Assembly (NCBI RefSeq): GCF_002217435.1
Contig: NZ_MUHF01000008.1
Span: 18,533-82,532, forward strand
Length of the DNA: 64,000 nucleotides
Source of the DNA: Flavobacterium reichenbachii
GTDB lineage: Bacteria > Bacteroidota > Bacteroidia > Flavobacteriales > Flavobacteriaceae
Reading direction: 5' to 3'
Shown: one piece after another, positions 1-9,277 of the stretch
How the letters are laid out: every line of letters starts with the position of its first letter
How positions within the stretch are numbered: position 1 is the stretch's first letter
Made by a program: the position numbers and the translations under genes
Notes under the pieces: generated by a model
Told to the model about the DNA's origin: nothing
Databases searched by the model: none
What the model saw: only the letters and a program-made list of their open reading frames with translations

Positions 1-133
1 CACAATAATTTATCATGTAACATTGCTTAAGAAAAGTGTAGGCTGGGCTTCGGCTTTGGAATCCTTTATTTTTCTTTTGATAGCTTAGAAACCGAAAAGA
101 CGTCAAAAAAACTTTAAGATCTTTGTTCATTAT

Positions 134-434
134 TCAGAAAATGCTTTTTTTAGCTTTAAAATTTTGAATATATGTATCGATCAAATTAAAGAGAATACTT
201 TATATGTCGTTATCAAGATTTTGAATATCATTAATGCGTTTTATTACTCTTTTATCAAAGGTTGTATTTTGTCCATCACCGACAATTGCATCCGATGAAA
301 CTTCAAAAGCGTCAGCTATTTTTTAGCTACTTCAATAAACTGAGAAGTGTCACTCTTTGATATTTACCATCACTTGAGAAATACCTACTTTCAGAGCTAG
401 TTCAGACTTAGATAATTTACTTTTTTCCCAAGTA
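134..434 (-). pseudogene. Decayed XRE-family helix-turn-helix regulator
   Basis: Read on the minus strand, this stretch encodes pieces of a lambda-repressor-like HTH protein. One frame gives 'SKLSKSELALKVGISQVMV', the typical HTH core. After a stop and a frame change it continues 'IADAFEVSSDAIVGDGQ', then 'FDKRVIKRINDIQNLDNDI', a stop, and 'LFNLIDTYIQNFKAKK'. At least two in-frame stops and one or two frameshifts break it, and no start codon is evident. Such small regulators usually accompany mobile or accessory DNA. I infer a dead remnant. The rest of 1-613 shows no other gene. Confidence 0.7.
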
Positions 435-613
435 AATTAATTTTTACAAATATATCTTTTTATTGAGAAAACGCAGAATACAAATATAAGATTTAAATTG
501 TTAAAAAAAATACAAATTATAAGATTTTTTTTACTATTATTGCTCCTTAATTCTAATATACAAAACACTAATAAATAACTAACCTTACTTTTAATTTAAA
601 TCTTTCTAGCCAA

Positions 614-2359
614 ATGAAAATTAATTTTACAATCTTCTTTTTTATAAACTCTTTATTTGCTTTTAGCCAGAATAATGAAACGCCGTTACTTCCACAAATT
701 ATTTCTGCATCTCCCGAAGCATCAAGTCTCGGACAATATGGTAGTGTCCCAGTTAATTTATCTGCAGGTCAAATAAATTATACAATACCTATTTACACTA
801 TAAAATCTGGAGATTTTGAATATCCCCTAACTCTTTCTTACAGTTATAACGGTTTTAAACCTGAAAATGATCCAACTATGGTAGGAATGGGCTGGGTCGC
901 TAATTTTGGAGGAGCAGTAATTAGGCAATTACAAGGTGCTGCCGACGAAGATATGGCAATTGGTTATCTAAAAACTGGAAAAACATACGAAAATTTAGCT
1001 TCTCTATCAATATCAGATAAGGTTTATGCCCTTAAAAATGCCGTTGACCATGGTTTCGATACTCAGCCAGATAACTTTATTATAAATACCTCGACTATAA
1101 ACGGAAATTTTAGGTTTAACACTGATAAAATACCTATATTCTCTGAGCACAGAAATTACAAAGTTAATCTAGCTAATGACAGCTTTAAAATTACAGACGA
1201 TAAAGGAGTTCAGTATAATTTTAATGATACTGAATATACTGAAACACAAGTTTGGTTAAATGGTGGTTCTGAAACTTCATATTTGAGTTCTTTCATGTTA
1301 AGTAATATATTGTTACCCTCAAATAGCTCTCTTAATTTTGAATATGACTACTACTCCACTAGTCATATTTACAATACGGTGAGTAAAGAAGTTAAAACAT
1401 TTCGTCGATTCTACAATGGCCCTGGTTCTGGAGCAGGAACAGGTGGGGAGGATCAGGGAGTTTTTTATTCCCATATAACTGATGACAAAACACTCTCGAA
1501 AATTATTAAAAAAATCACCTTTCCCAATGGGTATATATTATTTGAACAAAAAAAAGAAGTATTTTCAGGAAATACAGTCGGAATAAATATAAATTTTGGA
1601 GCCACAGATAGAATAAAATTACAATCTGTAAGTGTTTATAATTTAGATGATAAATTAGTAGAAAAATTTATTTTTAATTATTATGATTGTGGGTATTACT
1701 ATTTCCTAAAATCGATTAAGAAAGTTACAAATAATGGAGATCAAATAGATTACTATACATTTGAGTATTCAAATTTATCTGACATTCCATATAATAGAAT
1801 ATCAAGCAATCAAATTGATTTATGGGGATTTTATAATGGTATTATATTAAATGAAGCTAACCCACAGTCTTCATTAGATCCTATATTTGATAAAGGAAAA
1901 ATCGGTGCCTTAACAAAAATAACTTATCCTACTAAAGGGACAACAGAAATTCAATATGAGAATAATGAAATCAATAGAACTAATTATTACAATCCATCTA
2001 ATCAAATCTATAATGTTTCAGAATCTTTGAAATTTTCTGCTGAGGAAACAATTCATGAATGTGATAGCAGAGAAAAACTTATTACAATTCCTTTTGATCA
2101 AATTGTGCGAGTTACACTTGAAGTAAATGTTACCGCAGAAAAAAGTTGGGCAAGAAGTACTTTTTTCAGCACTACAAATCAAGAGCTAGCTTCAATCTCA
2201 AGATCTGAAGAAACTTTAAGATTGTATGGAGGAAGCACTTATGTGACGCAAGAATTTTCTTTAGATTTAAAAGCAGGCACTTATAAGTTATTCGCTGATC
2301 TTTGTGAAGATAGGACTAGGAATAGGAACACATTATGCAAAAACAACTATAGATTATAG
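614..2359 (+). CDS. RHS-type surface protein, N-terminal part (frameshifted)
   Basis: This 581-aa frame starts with a Sec signal peptide (cleavage near residue 19, 'AFSQ') and continues as the N-terminal, beta-rich region found in Bacteroidetes proteins encoded just upstream of RHS genes ('SLGQYGSVPVNLSAGQINY', 'MVGMGWVANFGG'). The frame dissolves after about residue 563, where the next frame carries the continuation ('IGTHYAKTTIDYRNTPYY'). The two overlapping frames at 614-2359 and 2304-3689 are therefore probably one gene of about 1025 codons broken by a 1-base indel near 2290-2304. A sequencing error is the alternative. Function is unknown; a role as cell-surface partner of the downstream RHS protein is an inference. 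Confidence 0.7.
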   Translation: MKINFTIFFFINSLFAFSQNNETPLLPQIISASPEASSLGQYGSVPVNLSAGQINYTIPIYTIKSGDFEYPLTLSYSYNGFKPENDPTMVGMGWVANFGGAVIRQLQGAADEDMAIGYLKTGKTYENLASLSISDKVYALKNAVDHGFDTQPDNFIINTSTINGNFRFNTDKIPIFSEHRNYKVNLANDSFKITDDKGVQYNFNDTEYTETQVWLNGGSETSYLSSFMLSNILLPSNSSLNFEYDYYSTSHIYNTVSKEVKTFRRFYNGPGSGAGTGGEDQGVFYSHITDDKTLSKIIKKITFPNGYILFEQKKEVFSGNTVGININFGATDRIKLQSVSVYNLDDKLVEKFIFNYYDCGYYYFLKSIKKVTNNGDQIDYYTFEYSNLSDIPYNRISSNQIDLWGFYNGIILNEANPQSSLDPIFDKGKIGALTKITYPTKGTTEIQYENNEINRTNYYNPSNQIYNVSESLKFSAEETIHECDSREKLITIPFDQIVRVTLEVNVTAEKSWARSTFFSTTNQELASISRSEETLRLYGGSTYVTQEFSLDLKAGTYKLFADLCEDRTRNRNTLCKNNYRL

Positions 2360-3689
2360 AAATACGCCATATTATGACAATTCCAATCCAATTGAAATAA
2401 ATGAAAATATTCAAATTGGAGGAATTAGAGTAGCTAAAACTACAGATTGTCCTAACCACTTAGACAATAACTGTATTATAAAACAATATAAATATGTAGA
2501 TAATTCTAATAATCTAATTTCTAGTGGATATCTAACTCAGTCTCATCCAAGATTTATAAGTAAACGAATTGCAAAATTAAATATAAGAGGGCAATTCGCT
2601 GAAACTTTAGGCGGATCACTTTTAATATACAATCAAGCTGGCTGGGAAAGTTACATTTCTCATACAGAAAGCTTTAGACCTCTCACTTCTTTAACTTCTT
2701 TAGGAAGCCACATTCTTTATAAAAATGTCAAAATTATCAATCAAGATGAGAGTCTGGGTAAATCTGAGAATGAATATTCTATTGCTGAGAGATCTGTCTA
2801 CAGTGATGATTTCCCTACTCTATATACTGATGTCGATTTCGCAATTGGAAAAGTCCTTTCTCAAAATTTATTTGAAAATAAATCTGGTAATCTGTCTCTT
2901 AAACAGACACAGCAAAATATTTATGTTGAAACAATTATTAATCCTTCAAATTATGCCAGCGATTATCAAATTAAAAGAGCTCCTGAAGAAATTACTGTCA
3001 CTGACCCTTGGACTGGAAGTGTAGGAAAAGAAAGTGCACCTAATACGTTTCTTATAGGCTCAGTAAAACATTTTGCGAAAGAATATCAAGTAAACTCGAC
3101 AGAAACAAAACTTATACAAGAAGGTCAAACAATAAATACTAAAACAGATTATAAATACGACCCTTCAACAGGCTATAAAGTCGAAACTAAAATACTAAAT
3201 AGTAATGGCAGTGAAGTAATTAACAAAACCTATTATCCAATAATTCTTCCAGAATTTATCCAGATGGCAAAAGGTACAAACAATCTCGATGACCGCATAC
3301 AATTTCACGATTATTATTCGAATGGAAATTTAAAAGAAGTTTCATTAAAAAATGGAACACATACTATTTATTTATGGGGATATAACAAACAATATCCTAT
3401 TGCTAAAATAGAAAACTGTAGTAATTCACAAGTTATTTTGGCATTGGACGTTTCTAGCCTTGAAAATGTAAATGAAAATAATTTAAATGCTATAAATAAT
3501 TTAAGGAATTCCCTTCCAGATGCCATGGTCTCCACTTTTTCCTATATTCCACTCGTTGGTATAAGCACGATGACAGACCCTAAAGGACAAACCACAACTT
3601 ATACATATGATTCATTAGGAAGGTTAGAATTTGTAAAAGATGCACAGGGAAACTTACTATCACAAAATCAATATCACTACAAAAACTAA
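2304..3689 (+). CDS. RHS-type surface protein, C-terminal part (frameshifted)
   Basis: This frame opens with a GTG that is probably not a real start; it is the continuation of the gene beginning at 614 after a frameshift. It carries YD-like repeat signatures near its end ('TYTYDSLGRLEFVKDAQG', then 'LSQNQYHYKN'), which is how Bacteroidetes RHS-partner proteins finish before the large RHS gene. It stops 7 bases before the start of the RHS gene at 3697, so the two are probably co-transcribed. If the frameshift is real, this part would be made only by reinitiation or not at all. Confidence 0.65.
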   Translation: MKIGLGIGTHYAKTTIDYRNTPYYDNSNPIEINENIQIGGIRVAKTTDCPNHLDNNCIIKQYKYVDNSNNLISSGYLTQSHPRFISKRIAKLNIRGQFAETLGGSLLIYNQAGWESYISHTESFRPLTSLTSLGSHILYKNVKIINQDESLGKSENEYSIAERSVYSDDFPTLYTDVDFAIGKVLSQNLFENKSGNLSLKQTQQNIYVETIINPSNYASDYQIKRAPEEITVTDPWTGSVGKESAPNTFLIGSVKHFAKEYQVNSTETKLIQEGQTINTKTDYKYDPSTGYKVETKILNSNGSEVINKTYYPIILPEFIQMAKGTNNLDDRIQFHDYYSNGNLKEVSLKNGTHTIYLWGYNKQYPIAKIENCSNSQVILALDVSSLENVNENNLNAINNLRNSLPDAMVSTFSYIPLVGISTMTDPKGQTTTYTYDSLGRLEFVKDAQGNLLSQNQYHYKN

Positions 3690-3696
3690 TAATCTA

Positions 3697-6600
3697 ATGA
3701 GAAAAATCATAAATAAAACAGTAATATTATTGGTATTTAGTGCAACAAGTGTTTATTCACAAACACCAGTAGTTATTAACAAACCCGAACCTTCTGCAAC
3801 AGATTACATTGTAACGGGAAATGAAACTTTAACAGCCACCCAAACAATTAATCTCAAACCTGGCACTTGGATTAAGTCCGGAAGCACATTTTTGGCCAGA
3901 ATTACTGCTGACGTTTACATTCCGGTTACCATGAGCAATGAAAACTATATTTTCACAAGAGTCTTTCAAAGTCCTATTACAGATACCAACCGTATTGTCA
4001 ATAACAAAGATGTAATAGAAAGTATTTCCTATTTTGACGGACTCGGAAGACCTATGCAGAACATAGCCATAAAAGCATCTCCAAACAAAGAAGATCTTAT
4101 AACCCATATCGCTTATGACGGATTCGGAAGACAAGATAAAGATTATCTTCCTTTTATGATGCAAACAGGAGCCATAGCTTCTTATAGAAGCGGTGCAGAT
4201 GCGAGTACCAGCAATTATTATACTACCAATTATCCTTTAGACATCAATCCCAATGCTCCTAACCCCTTCTCTCAGAAAAAATTTGAAGATTCTCCGCTTA
4301 ACCGTCTCCTTCAGCAGGCTGCTCCAGGAAAAGATTGGGCTTTAGGTGCAGGACATGAAATAAACATTGACTACATGACCAATCAAAATAATGACATTAA
4401 ATTATTTAATGCCTTGTCTTCATGGAATAATACAACCAAAATTTATGACATATCACTTGAAAACGCTCAAGGAAATGTTTTCTATCCTGCAAATGAACTT
4501 TACATAACGATAACCCAAGATGAAAACCGAGCCAATACAACACAGGAAGTAAAAGACAAAGAAGGCCGTGTAATTCTTAAAAGGACATATGGGACTTCGA
4601 TTGTTAATTCAATTCCCATTGAAACCTACCACGATACTTATTATGTCTATGATAGTTACGGAAACTTAATCTATGTCATTCCGCCAAAAGCTGATGGAGC
4701 AATTACAGCATCGGTATTGAATGATTTGTGCTATCAATACAAATACGACCATCGCAATCGGCTGGCTGAGAAAAAACTCCCTGGAAAAGACTGGGAATAT
4801 ATTGTTTATGACAAACTCGACAGACCTGTACTTACCCAGGATGCAAATTTAAGGGCACAGAATAAATGGCTGTTTGCCAAATACGATGCCTTTGGAAGGC
4901 CCGTATATACAGGAGAATACAGTGTTTCCAGCTCACGTAAAGAGGCGCAGGATAATGCAGACAATTCTGCAATTTTCGAAAACCGTTCTGCTGTGCGAGA
5001 CATTGGAGGAACCAATACATATTATAGCAATAATGCATTTCCTAATTCTAATATCAATCTTTTTACCATAAATTATTATGACAATTACAATAACATTGAA
5101 CTGGAAGGCGCAAACCTTTCTGTTACTTACATATCAAATGCAAAAGGGCTTATTACAGTTTCAAAAGTTCGTATTTTAGGTACTTTAGACTGGAGTACTG
5201 ACGTAAATTACTATGACAATAAAGGAAGAATCGTATATACCCATAACAAAAATAATTATTTGAAAGCGATAACTACTGCTCAGAATACACTTGATTTTGC
5301 AGGAAAGGTACTGGAAACTGTTTCTATACATAAAAAAGGCGCTTATCCTGTGATTAATTTAATCAATACCTTTACTTATGACCATATGGGAAGGATGCTC
5401 TCACAAAAGCAAAAAATCAACCAGCAGCCTCAGGAAACCATTGCTTCTAACACTTATGATAATCTGGGACAGCTGGTCTCAAAAGCAGTCGGTGGCGGTA
5501 TCCAAAACATTAATTACAAATACAACATCCGCGGATGGCTTAAAAACATTAATGATGTCAATAATTTAGGAAACAATCTTTTTGCTTTTCAGCTCAACTA
5601 TAATACAGCCGATTTAGGAACACCGCTTTATAACGGAAACATCAGCCAGACATATTGGAGGACTGCCAATAAAGACAATACTTTGAAAAGCTATACATAT
5701 CACTATGATGAACTAAACAGACTTATTGATGCCCTAGGTGAATCAGCGGATCAGCAGGAAAAACCATCCTATGATAAAAATGGTAACATAATGAGTCTTT
5801 ACCGAACAGGAATAAGACCCAAAAATACAGGAACTTCAAAGTTGGTTATGCAGATCTGGGACAATTTGACCTACCACTACGACCAAGGCAACAAGCTTAT
5901 CAAAGTAGAGGACAGTTCAGACAATTCTGATGGCTTTACAAACAAGGCCAATCTTCCAATAGAATATACATATGATGCAAACGGTAATATGAAAACTGAT
6001 GCCAACAAAGCCATTAGCAGTATAACATATAATCATCTAAATCTGCCTACAACTGTGACGCTTTCTGGCGGAACGATTTCTTATGCCTATGATGCCACGG
6101 GTGTAAAACAACGTAAAACAGTATCAGGGATCACAACAGACTACACAGCAGGTTTTCAATATGAAAACGATATACTGCAGTTTTTCCCGCAGTCTGAAGG
6201 TTATGTGAGTTATAATAACGGAAATTATGAGTATATTTACCAATACAAAGACCATTTGGGCAATGTTCGCCTAACCTATAATAAAAACCTGAGCATTATT
6301 GAAGAAAACAATTATTATCCTTTTGGGCTAAAACAATTAGATAGAAATAATGTCATAAATTTCCTAGGAAACTCCTCTGCTAATAAATATAAATACAACG
6401 GCAAAGAACTCCAAGACGAGTTACAGCTTAATGTTTACGACTATGGAGCACGTAATTATGACCCTGCTTTAGGGCGTTGGATGAACATTGATCCTCTCGC
6501 TGAAAAGATGAGAGGGTTTAGTCCTTACAATTATACTTTTAATAATCCGATGAGGTATACCGATCCAGATGGGATGTCGCCTTATGATGTAACATTAACA

Positions 6601-7251
6601 GGAGATAAAAGTAAAGAAGCATTAGCAGAACTACAAAAAGCTGTTGGTGATGGAATTAAATTATCTATGAATCATAAAGGAAATGTATCCTATGAAAGAA
6701 ATGGACAAGGTGCTCTTAATAAAGATGCAAGTGATTTAGTAAATGCAATTGATGATCATTCTGTAATAGCAAGTGTTAATTCTTCGGATAAGGATTATGC
6801 ATCAAACGGAGATCCGTTAATAGGTAATCAAATGGGAGCTACCGTAAATGATAATGGTACTGCAACAGGAAATCAGGAAATAAATCCAAATGCCTTAAGC
6901 AATATGGATGCTATTAATGGCAAACCTGGACAAACGACATTGCATGAAACTATGGAAGCGTTTACAGTGGGGAAAACTGCTTTGAATTCAGGTCAGAATA
7001 TAGCACCAGCAACTTGGGCAGATGGTCAAAATTCAAAAAGTCCTTATAGATTAGCTCACGACAATGTAATTCCTCAGTCGGGGGAGAATTATATTCTAAA
7101 TCAAAATAATCAGCCTTTAAAGAGTGTAAGCCCTTCAAATAAAGCAGAATGGCAGAAAGAGAAAGGTGGCGTATCAACTCTTAAATATGTCACTAGGCCT
7201 TATGGAAGTAATGGTCCAGTTACTCCTTACCACACAATAAAAGTTAAATAA
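3697..7251 (+). CDS. RHS repeat protein with polymorphic toxin-like C-terminal tip
   Basis: The start at 3697 is chosen because it begins a Sec signal peptide (MRKIINKTVILLVF..VYSQ); an upstream ATG at 3640 lies inside the preceding gene. The 1184-aa protein has many YD/RHS repeats ('YDGFGRQDKDYLPF', 'YDHRNRLAEKKLPG', 'YDAFGRPVYTG', 'YDELNRLIDAL'). The RHS core spans about residues 895-960 ('YKYNGKELQDE', '[20 protein letters not shown]', '[16 protein letters not shown]'). The roughly 220 residues after it form the variable tip. The tip contains 'TTLHETMEAF' with H1083, a possible metal-binding HE motif, so a metalloprotease-like activity is conceivable but unproven. Known RHS proteins form a shell that delivers a C-terminal toxin. 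The next gene is a candidate immunity protein. Confidence 0.88.
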   Translation: MRKIINKTVILLVFSATSVYSQTPVVINKPEPSATDYIVTGNETLTATQTINLKPGTWIKSGSTFLARITADVYIPVTMSNENYIFTRVFQSPITDTNRIVNNKDVIESISYFDGLGRPMQNIAIKASPNKEDLITHIAYDGFGRQDKDYLPFMMQTGAIASYRSGADASTSNYYTTNYPLDINPNAPNPFSQKKFEDSPLNRLLQQAAPGKDWALGAGHEINIDYMTNQNNDIKLFNALSSWNNTTKIYDISLENAQGNVFYPANELYITITQDENRANTTQEVKDKEGRVILKRTYGTSIVNSIPIETYHDTYYVYDSYGNLIYVIPPKADGAITASVLNDLCYQYKYDHRNRLAEKKLPGKDWEYIVYDKLDRPVLTQDANLRAQNKWLFAKYDAFGRPVYTGEYSVSSSRKEAQDNADNSAIFENRSAVRDIGGTNTYYSNNAFPNSNINLFTINYYDNYNNIELEGANLSVTYISNAKGLITVSKVRILGTLDWSTDVNYYDNKGRIVYTHNKNNYLKAITTAQNTLDFAGKVLETVSIHKKGAYPVINLINTFTYDHMGRMLSQKQKINQQPQETIASNTYDNLGQLVSKAVGGGIQNINYKYNIRGWLKNINDVNNLGNNLFAFQLNYNTADLGTPLYNGNISQTYWRTANKDNTLKSYTYHYDELNRLIDALGESADQQEKPSYDKNGNIMSLYRTGIRPKNTGTSKLVMQIWDNLTYHYDQGNKLIKVEDSSDNSDGFTNKANLPIEYTYDANGNMKTDANKAISSITYNHLNLPTTVTLSGGTISYAYDATGVKQRKTVSGITTDYTAGFQYENDILQFFPQSEGYVSYNNGNYEYIYQYKDHLGNVRLTYNKNLSIIEENNYYPFGLKQLDRNNVINFLGNSSANKYKYNGKELQDELQLNVYDYGARNYDPALGRWMNIDPLAEKMRGFSPYNYTFNNPMRYTDPDGMSPYDVTLTGDKSKEALAELQKAVGDGIKLSMNHKGNVSYERNGQGALNKDASDLVNAIDDHSVIASVNSSDKDYASNGDPLIGNQMGATVNDNGTATGNQEINPNALSNMDAINGKPGQTTLHETMEAFTVGKTALNSGQNIAPATWADGQNSKSPYRLAHDNVIPQSGENYILNQNNQPLKSVSPSNKAEWQKEKGGVSTLKYVTRPYGSNGPVTPYHTIKVK

Positions 7252-7252
7252 A

Positions 7253-7768
7253 ATGAAAAAGATATTCTTAATTACATTTTTAATTTTTAGTATTAAAAGT
7301 TTTGCTCAATTAACTATTTCATTAGACACTACATATGTTAAGATGTCTAAAGAAGAATATGTTAAGCTTAAAAAATATAACGATAGTATTTCTAAAATTA
7401 AAATAAGCCGAGATACAACTTCATACTATGAAATATTAAAAATTGAAGATTTAAAAACTTTTTATATAATTTATGCAAAAGGCATGGCAATTGATAAGAA
7501 GGAATATTTTTACAGAATAAAAAGTTTAAAAGTAAAAAATAAAAATGATTGTAAAGATTTAATAAAATCTGGTAAAAGTTATCAATTTGATTTAAGGGAT
7601 TATAAAAACCATAATCAAAGAATACATTTTATCCCAGGTGTTGCCTTAAATCTTATTACACATGGAGGATTTAGTCCTTTTGATATTGTCATACATTTAG
7701 ATGAAAAATTAACCAAAGATGAATTTAATATAGCTCTTAATTTACGAGGACTTTGTATAGTGAAGTAG
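7253..7768 (+). CDS. Secreted hypothetical protein, candidate immunity protein
   Basis: No family is recognised. The 171-aa product has a clear Sec signal peptide (MKKIFLITFLIFSIKSFAQ) and a lysine-rich soluble body. Its start codon lies 1 base after the stop of the RHS gene, the usual place for an immunity gene. I infer that it neutralises the tip of the upstream RHS protein in the periplasm. Its composition is more AT-rich and lysine-rich than the RHS core, as is common for swapped toxin/immunity cassettes. It could also be an unrelated periplasmic protein. Confidence 0.6.
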   Translation: MKKIFLITFLIFSIKSFAQLTISLDTTYVKMSKEEYVKLKKYNDSISKIKISRDTTSYYEILKIEDLKTFYIIYAKGMAIDKKEYFYRIKSLKVKNKNDCKDLIKSGKSYQFDLRDYKNHNQRIHFIPGVALNLITHGGFSPFDIVIHLDEKLTKDEFNIALNLRGLCIVK

Positions 7769-7802
7769 AGATAAAATAACGTAGATCACATTATTAAGTA
7801 TA

Positions 7803-8227
7803 TACACCACCGGCAAGCAACTCCAAGACGGTCTGGGGCTTAATATGTATGATTACGGAGCGAGAAATTATGAACCTGCACTTGGTCGCTGGATGAACAT
7901 TGATCCTCTTGCTGAAAAGATGAGAAGATTTAGTCCTTACAATTATGCTTTTAATAATCCGATGAGGTTTATCGATCCAGATGGGATGTCGCCTTATGAT
8001 GTAACATTAACAGGAGATAAAAGTAAAGAAGCATTAGCAGAACTACAAAAAGCTGTTGGTGATGGAATTAAATCATCTATGAATAGTCCCCGCCTGCAAT
8101 CATAGGTATTGACAATGTTGTTTAAAACGAAGGGATGTAAATTCTCCTAGAGGACAAGCAGCAGACCAAGTAACCTACTGAAAAAGGACAATTTGAAGTA
8201 CCTCTTTCTGGTGTTACAGTAAAATAG
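7803..8227 (+). pseudogene. Displaced and decayed RHS core plus C-terminal tip
   Basis: In frame from about 7803, the DNA encodes '[21 protein letters not shown]', then '[17 protein letters not shown]' and '[16 protein letters not shown]', a second copy of the RHS core with no repeats or signal peptide in front. The open frame 7845-8105 would give 86 aa. Bases 7973-8073 are identical to 6561-6661 in the intact RHS gene (101 bp without a mismatch), while the 5' part of the core is clearly diverged. After 8083 the sequence leaves the intact gene and encodes shattered tip fragments ('DVNSPRGQAADQVT', then 'FEVPLSGVTVK' and a stop at 8225-8227). This is a typical silent orphan cassette of an RHS locus. 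Confidence 0.8.
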
Positions 8228-8303
8228 TCTTATTTATATTACCAATGCTGGTATGGTGCTAATTACGAAATAACTAGAACTAAGAGATTTTAAAAAGAAG
8301 ATT

Positions 8304-8651
8304 ATGAGAAAATATATTTTATTATGTATTTATTTGAATTTATTTTCGTGTAGTCCTACTTATAATTGTGATGGACTAGCAGAAAATTATAAAACAGATG
8401 AATGTCTTTTAATTGTTAAAAAATTAACAGATAAATATAGTCGATTTAATTACATAGGAATTAATCCTGTTACTAAAAAAGAATGTAATTGTAACTCTGC
8501 TAGAAGCAGTAGATGGTGGGCTGACTACTCTGGCAACATTGAAATTGGCGATACCATTGTCAAAAAGAAAAGTGAACTTGTTTTTAGTATTCATAAAAAA
8601 GATACCGTTTTGAGTTTTAATTTTGAGTGTGATGGTAAGGTGTATAAATAA
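8304..8651 (+). CDS. Small lipoprotein, candidate orphan immunity protein
   Basis: No family is recognised. The 115-aa product begins with a lipoprotein signal (MRKYILLCIYLNLFSC; acylated Cys16) and has several further cysteines (a 'CNCNS' segment and one near the C-terminus). An 'AAAAGAAG' stretch precedes the start. It follows the decayed RHS tip by 76 bases, so by position it would be the immunity partner of that displaced tip. Retaining immunity after loss of the toxin protects against kin carrying the active version. This role is an inference from position and localisation only. Confidence 0.55.
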   Translation: MRKYILLCIYLNLFSCSPTYNCDGLAENYKTDECLLIVKKLTDKYSRFNYIGINPVTKKECNCNSARSSRWWADYSGNIEIGDTIVKKKSELVFSIHKKDTVLSFNFECDGKVYK

Positions 8652-8890
8652 ATCCGTTCTCAGAAGTGTTCTCATGAAAAGTTGCACAAATGTCTCTGAC
8701 TTTGGTGGTTTTTTATTATTATAATTTATAAAATTTCAATCTCTCCATAAATTTTATGATAATTATGTAAACCAAACTCTCCAATTTGTAAAATGATATA
8801 ATACTTTACTTATAATTTTACTTTATTGCTAATCAACTGTTTTTTAGCTGGAACAAATTATAAATACTATCAACATTTTATACTACTATT

Positions 8891-9160
8891 ATGGAAAACT
8901 TAATCAATCAGGAGAATCTGGAAGATATCAGAGAATTTATTGAAAATAAAATAGCTAACGTACCGGCAAGCTATATTTTATGTGGGGCATTAGGCTCTCT
9001 AGCCTTGGCTGGTTACTTAAATAAAATAGGAAAAAAAGACGCTGCATCGGCTATTGGTAAACTTTCGATTCCGATAGTAGCAATAGGTTTAGCAAAATAC
9101 AAAGACCTCTTAAAATCTGATGGTGAGTTTTCGTCTGAGTCTTTTCAACAAAATGCATAA
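8891..9160 (+). CDS. Small putative membrane-associated protein
   Basis: No family is recognised. The 89-aa product has an acidic N-terminus (residues 1-25), a hydrophobic Gly/Ala-rich stretch (about residues 30-44, 'LCGALGSLALAGYL'), a second hydrophobic stretch (about residues 59-69) and a polar tail. There is no signal peptide. It is a single-gene unit with 239 bases of non-coding DNA upstream and its own terminator downstream. A small inner-membrane or membrane-peripheral protein is likely; its role is unknown. Confidence 0.6.
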   Translation: MENLINQENLEDIREFIENKIANVPASYILCGALGSLALAGYLNKIGKKDAASAIGKLSIPIVAIGLAKYKDLLKSDGEFSSESFQQNA

Positions 9161-9205
9161 TTAGTTATTAATCTTATTTTGCATTTAAAGGAATAAAAAA
9201 TTATA

Positions 9206-9231
9206 AACGTCTCACTATTGAGGCGTTTTTT
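9206..9231 (+). terminator. Rho-independent terminator
   Basis: Stem AACGTCTC / GAGGCGTT (one G-T pair) with a 6-base loop is followed by a T run. It lies 45 bases after the small gene ending at 9160 and before the convergent hydrolase gene. Confidence 0.8.
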
Positions 9232-9277
9232 AATTCAGGCCATGAGCAGAAAAACAGTTTTCTTTATTTAAATTCTG

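Noticed and set aside
1-130. Short coding-like stretch (plus-strand FGFGILYFSF-like)
   Set aside because: It has no start, no recognisable family and sits beside a decayed gene; support is too weak.
2725-3024. 99-codon frame inside the RHS partner gene
   Set aside because: It overlaps the real frame with a composition typical of a shadow frame and shows no motif.
3640-3696. Upstream start for the RHS protein
   Set aside because: It lies inside the previous gene and would bury the signal peptide that begins at 3697.
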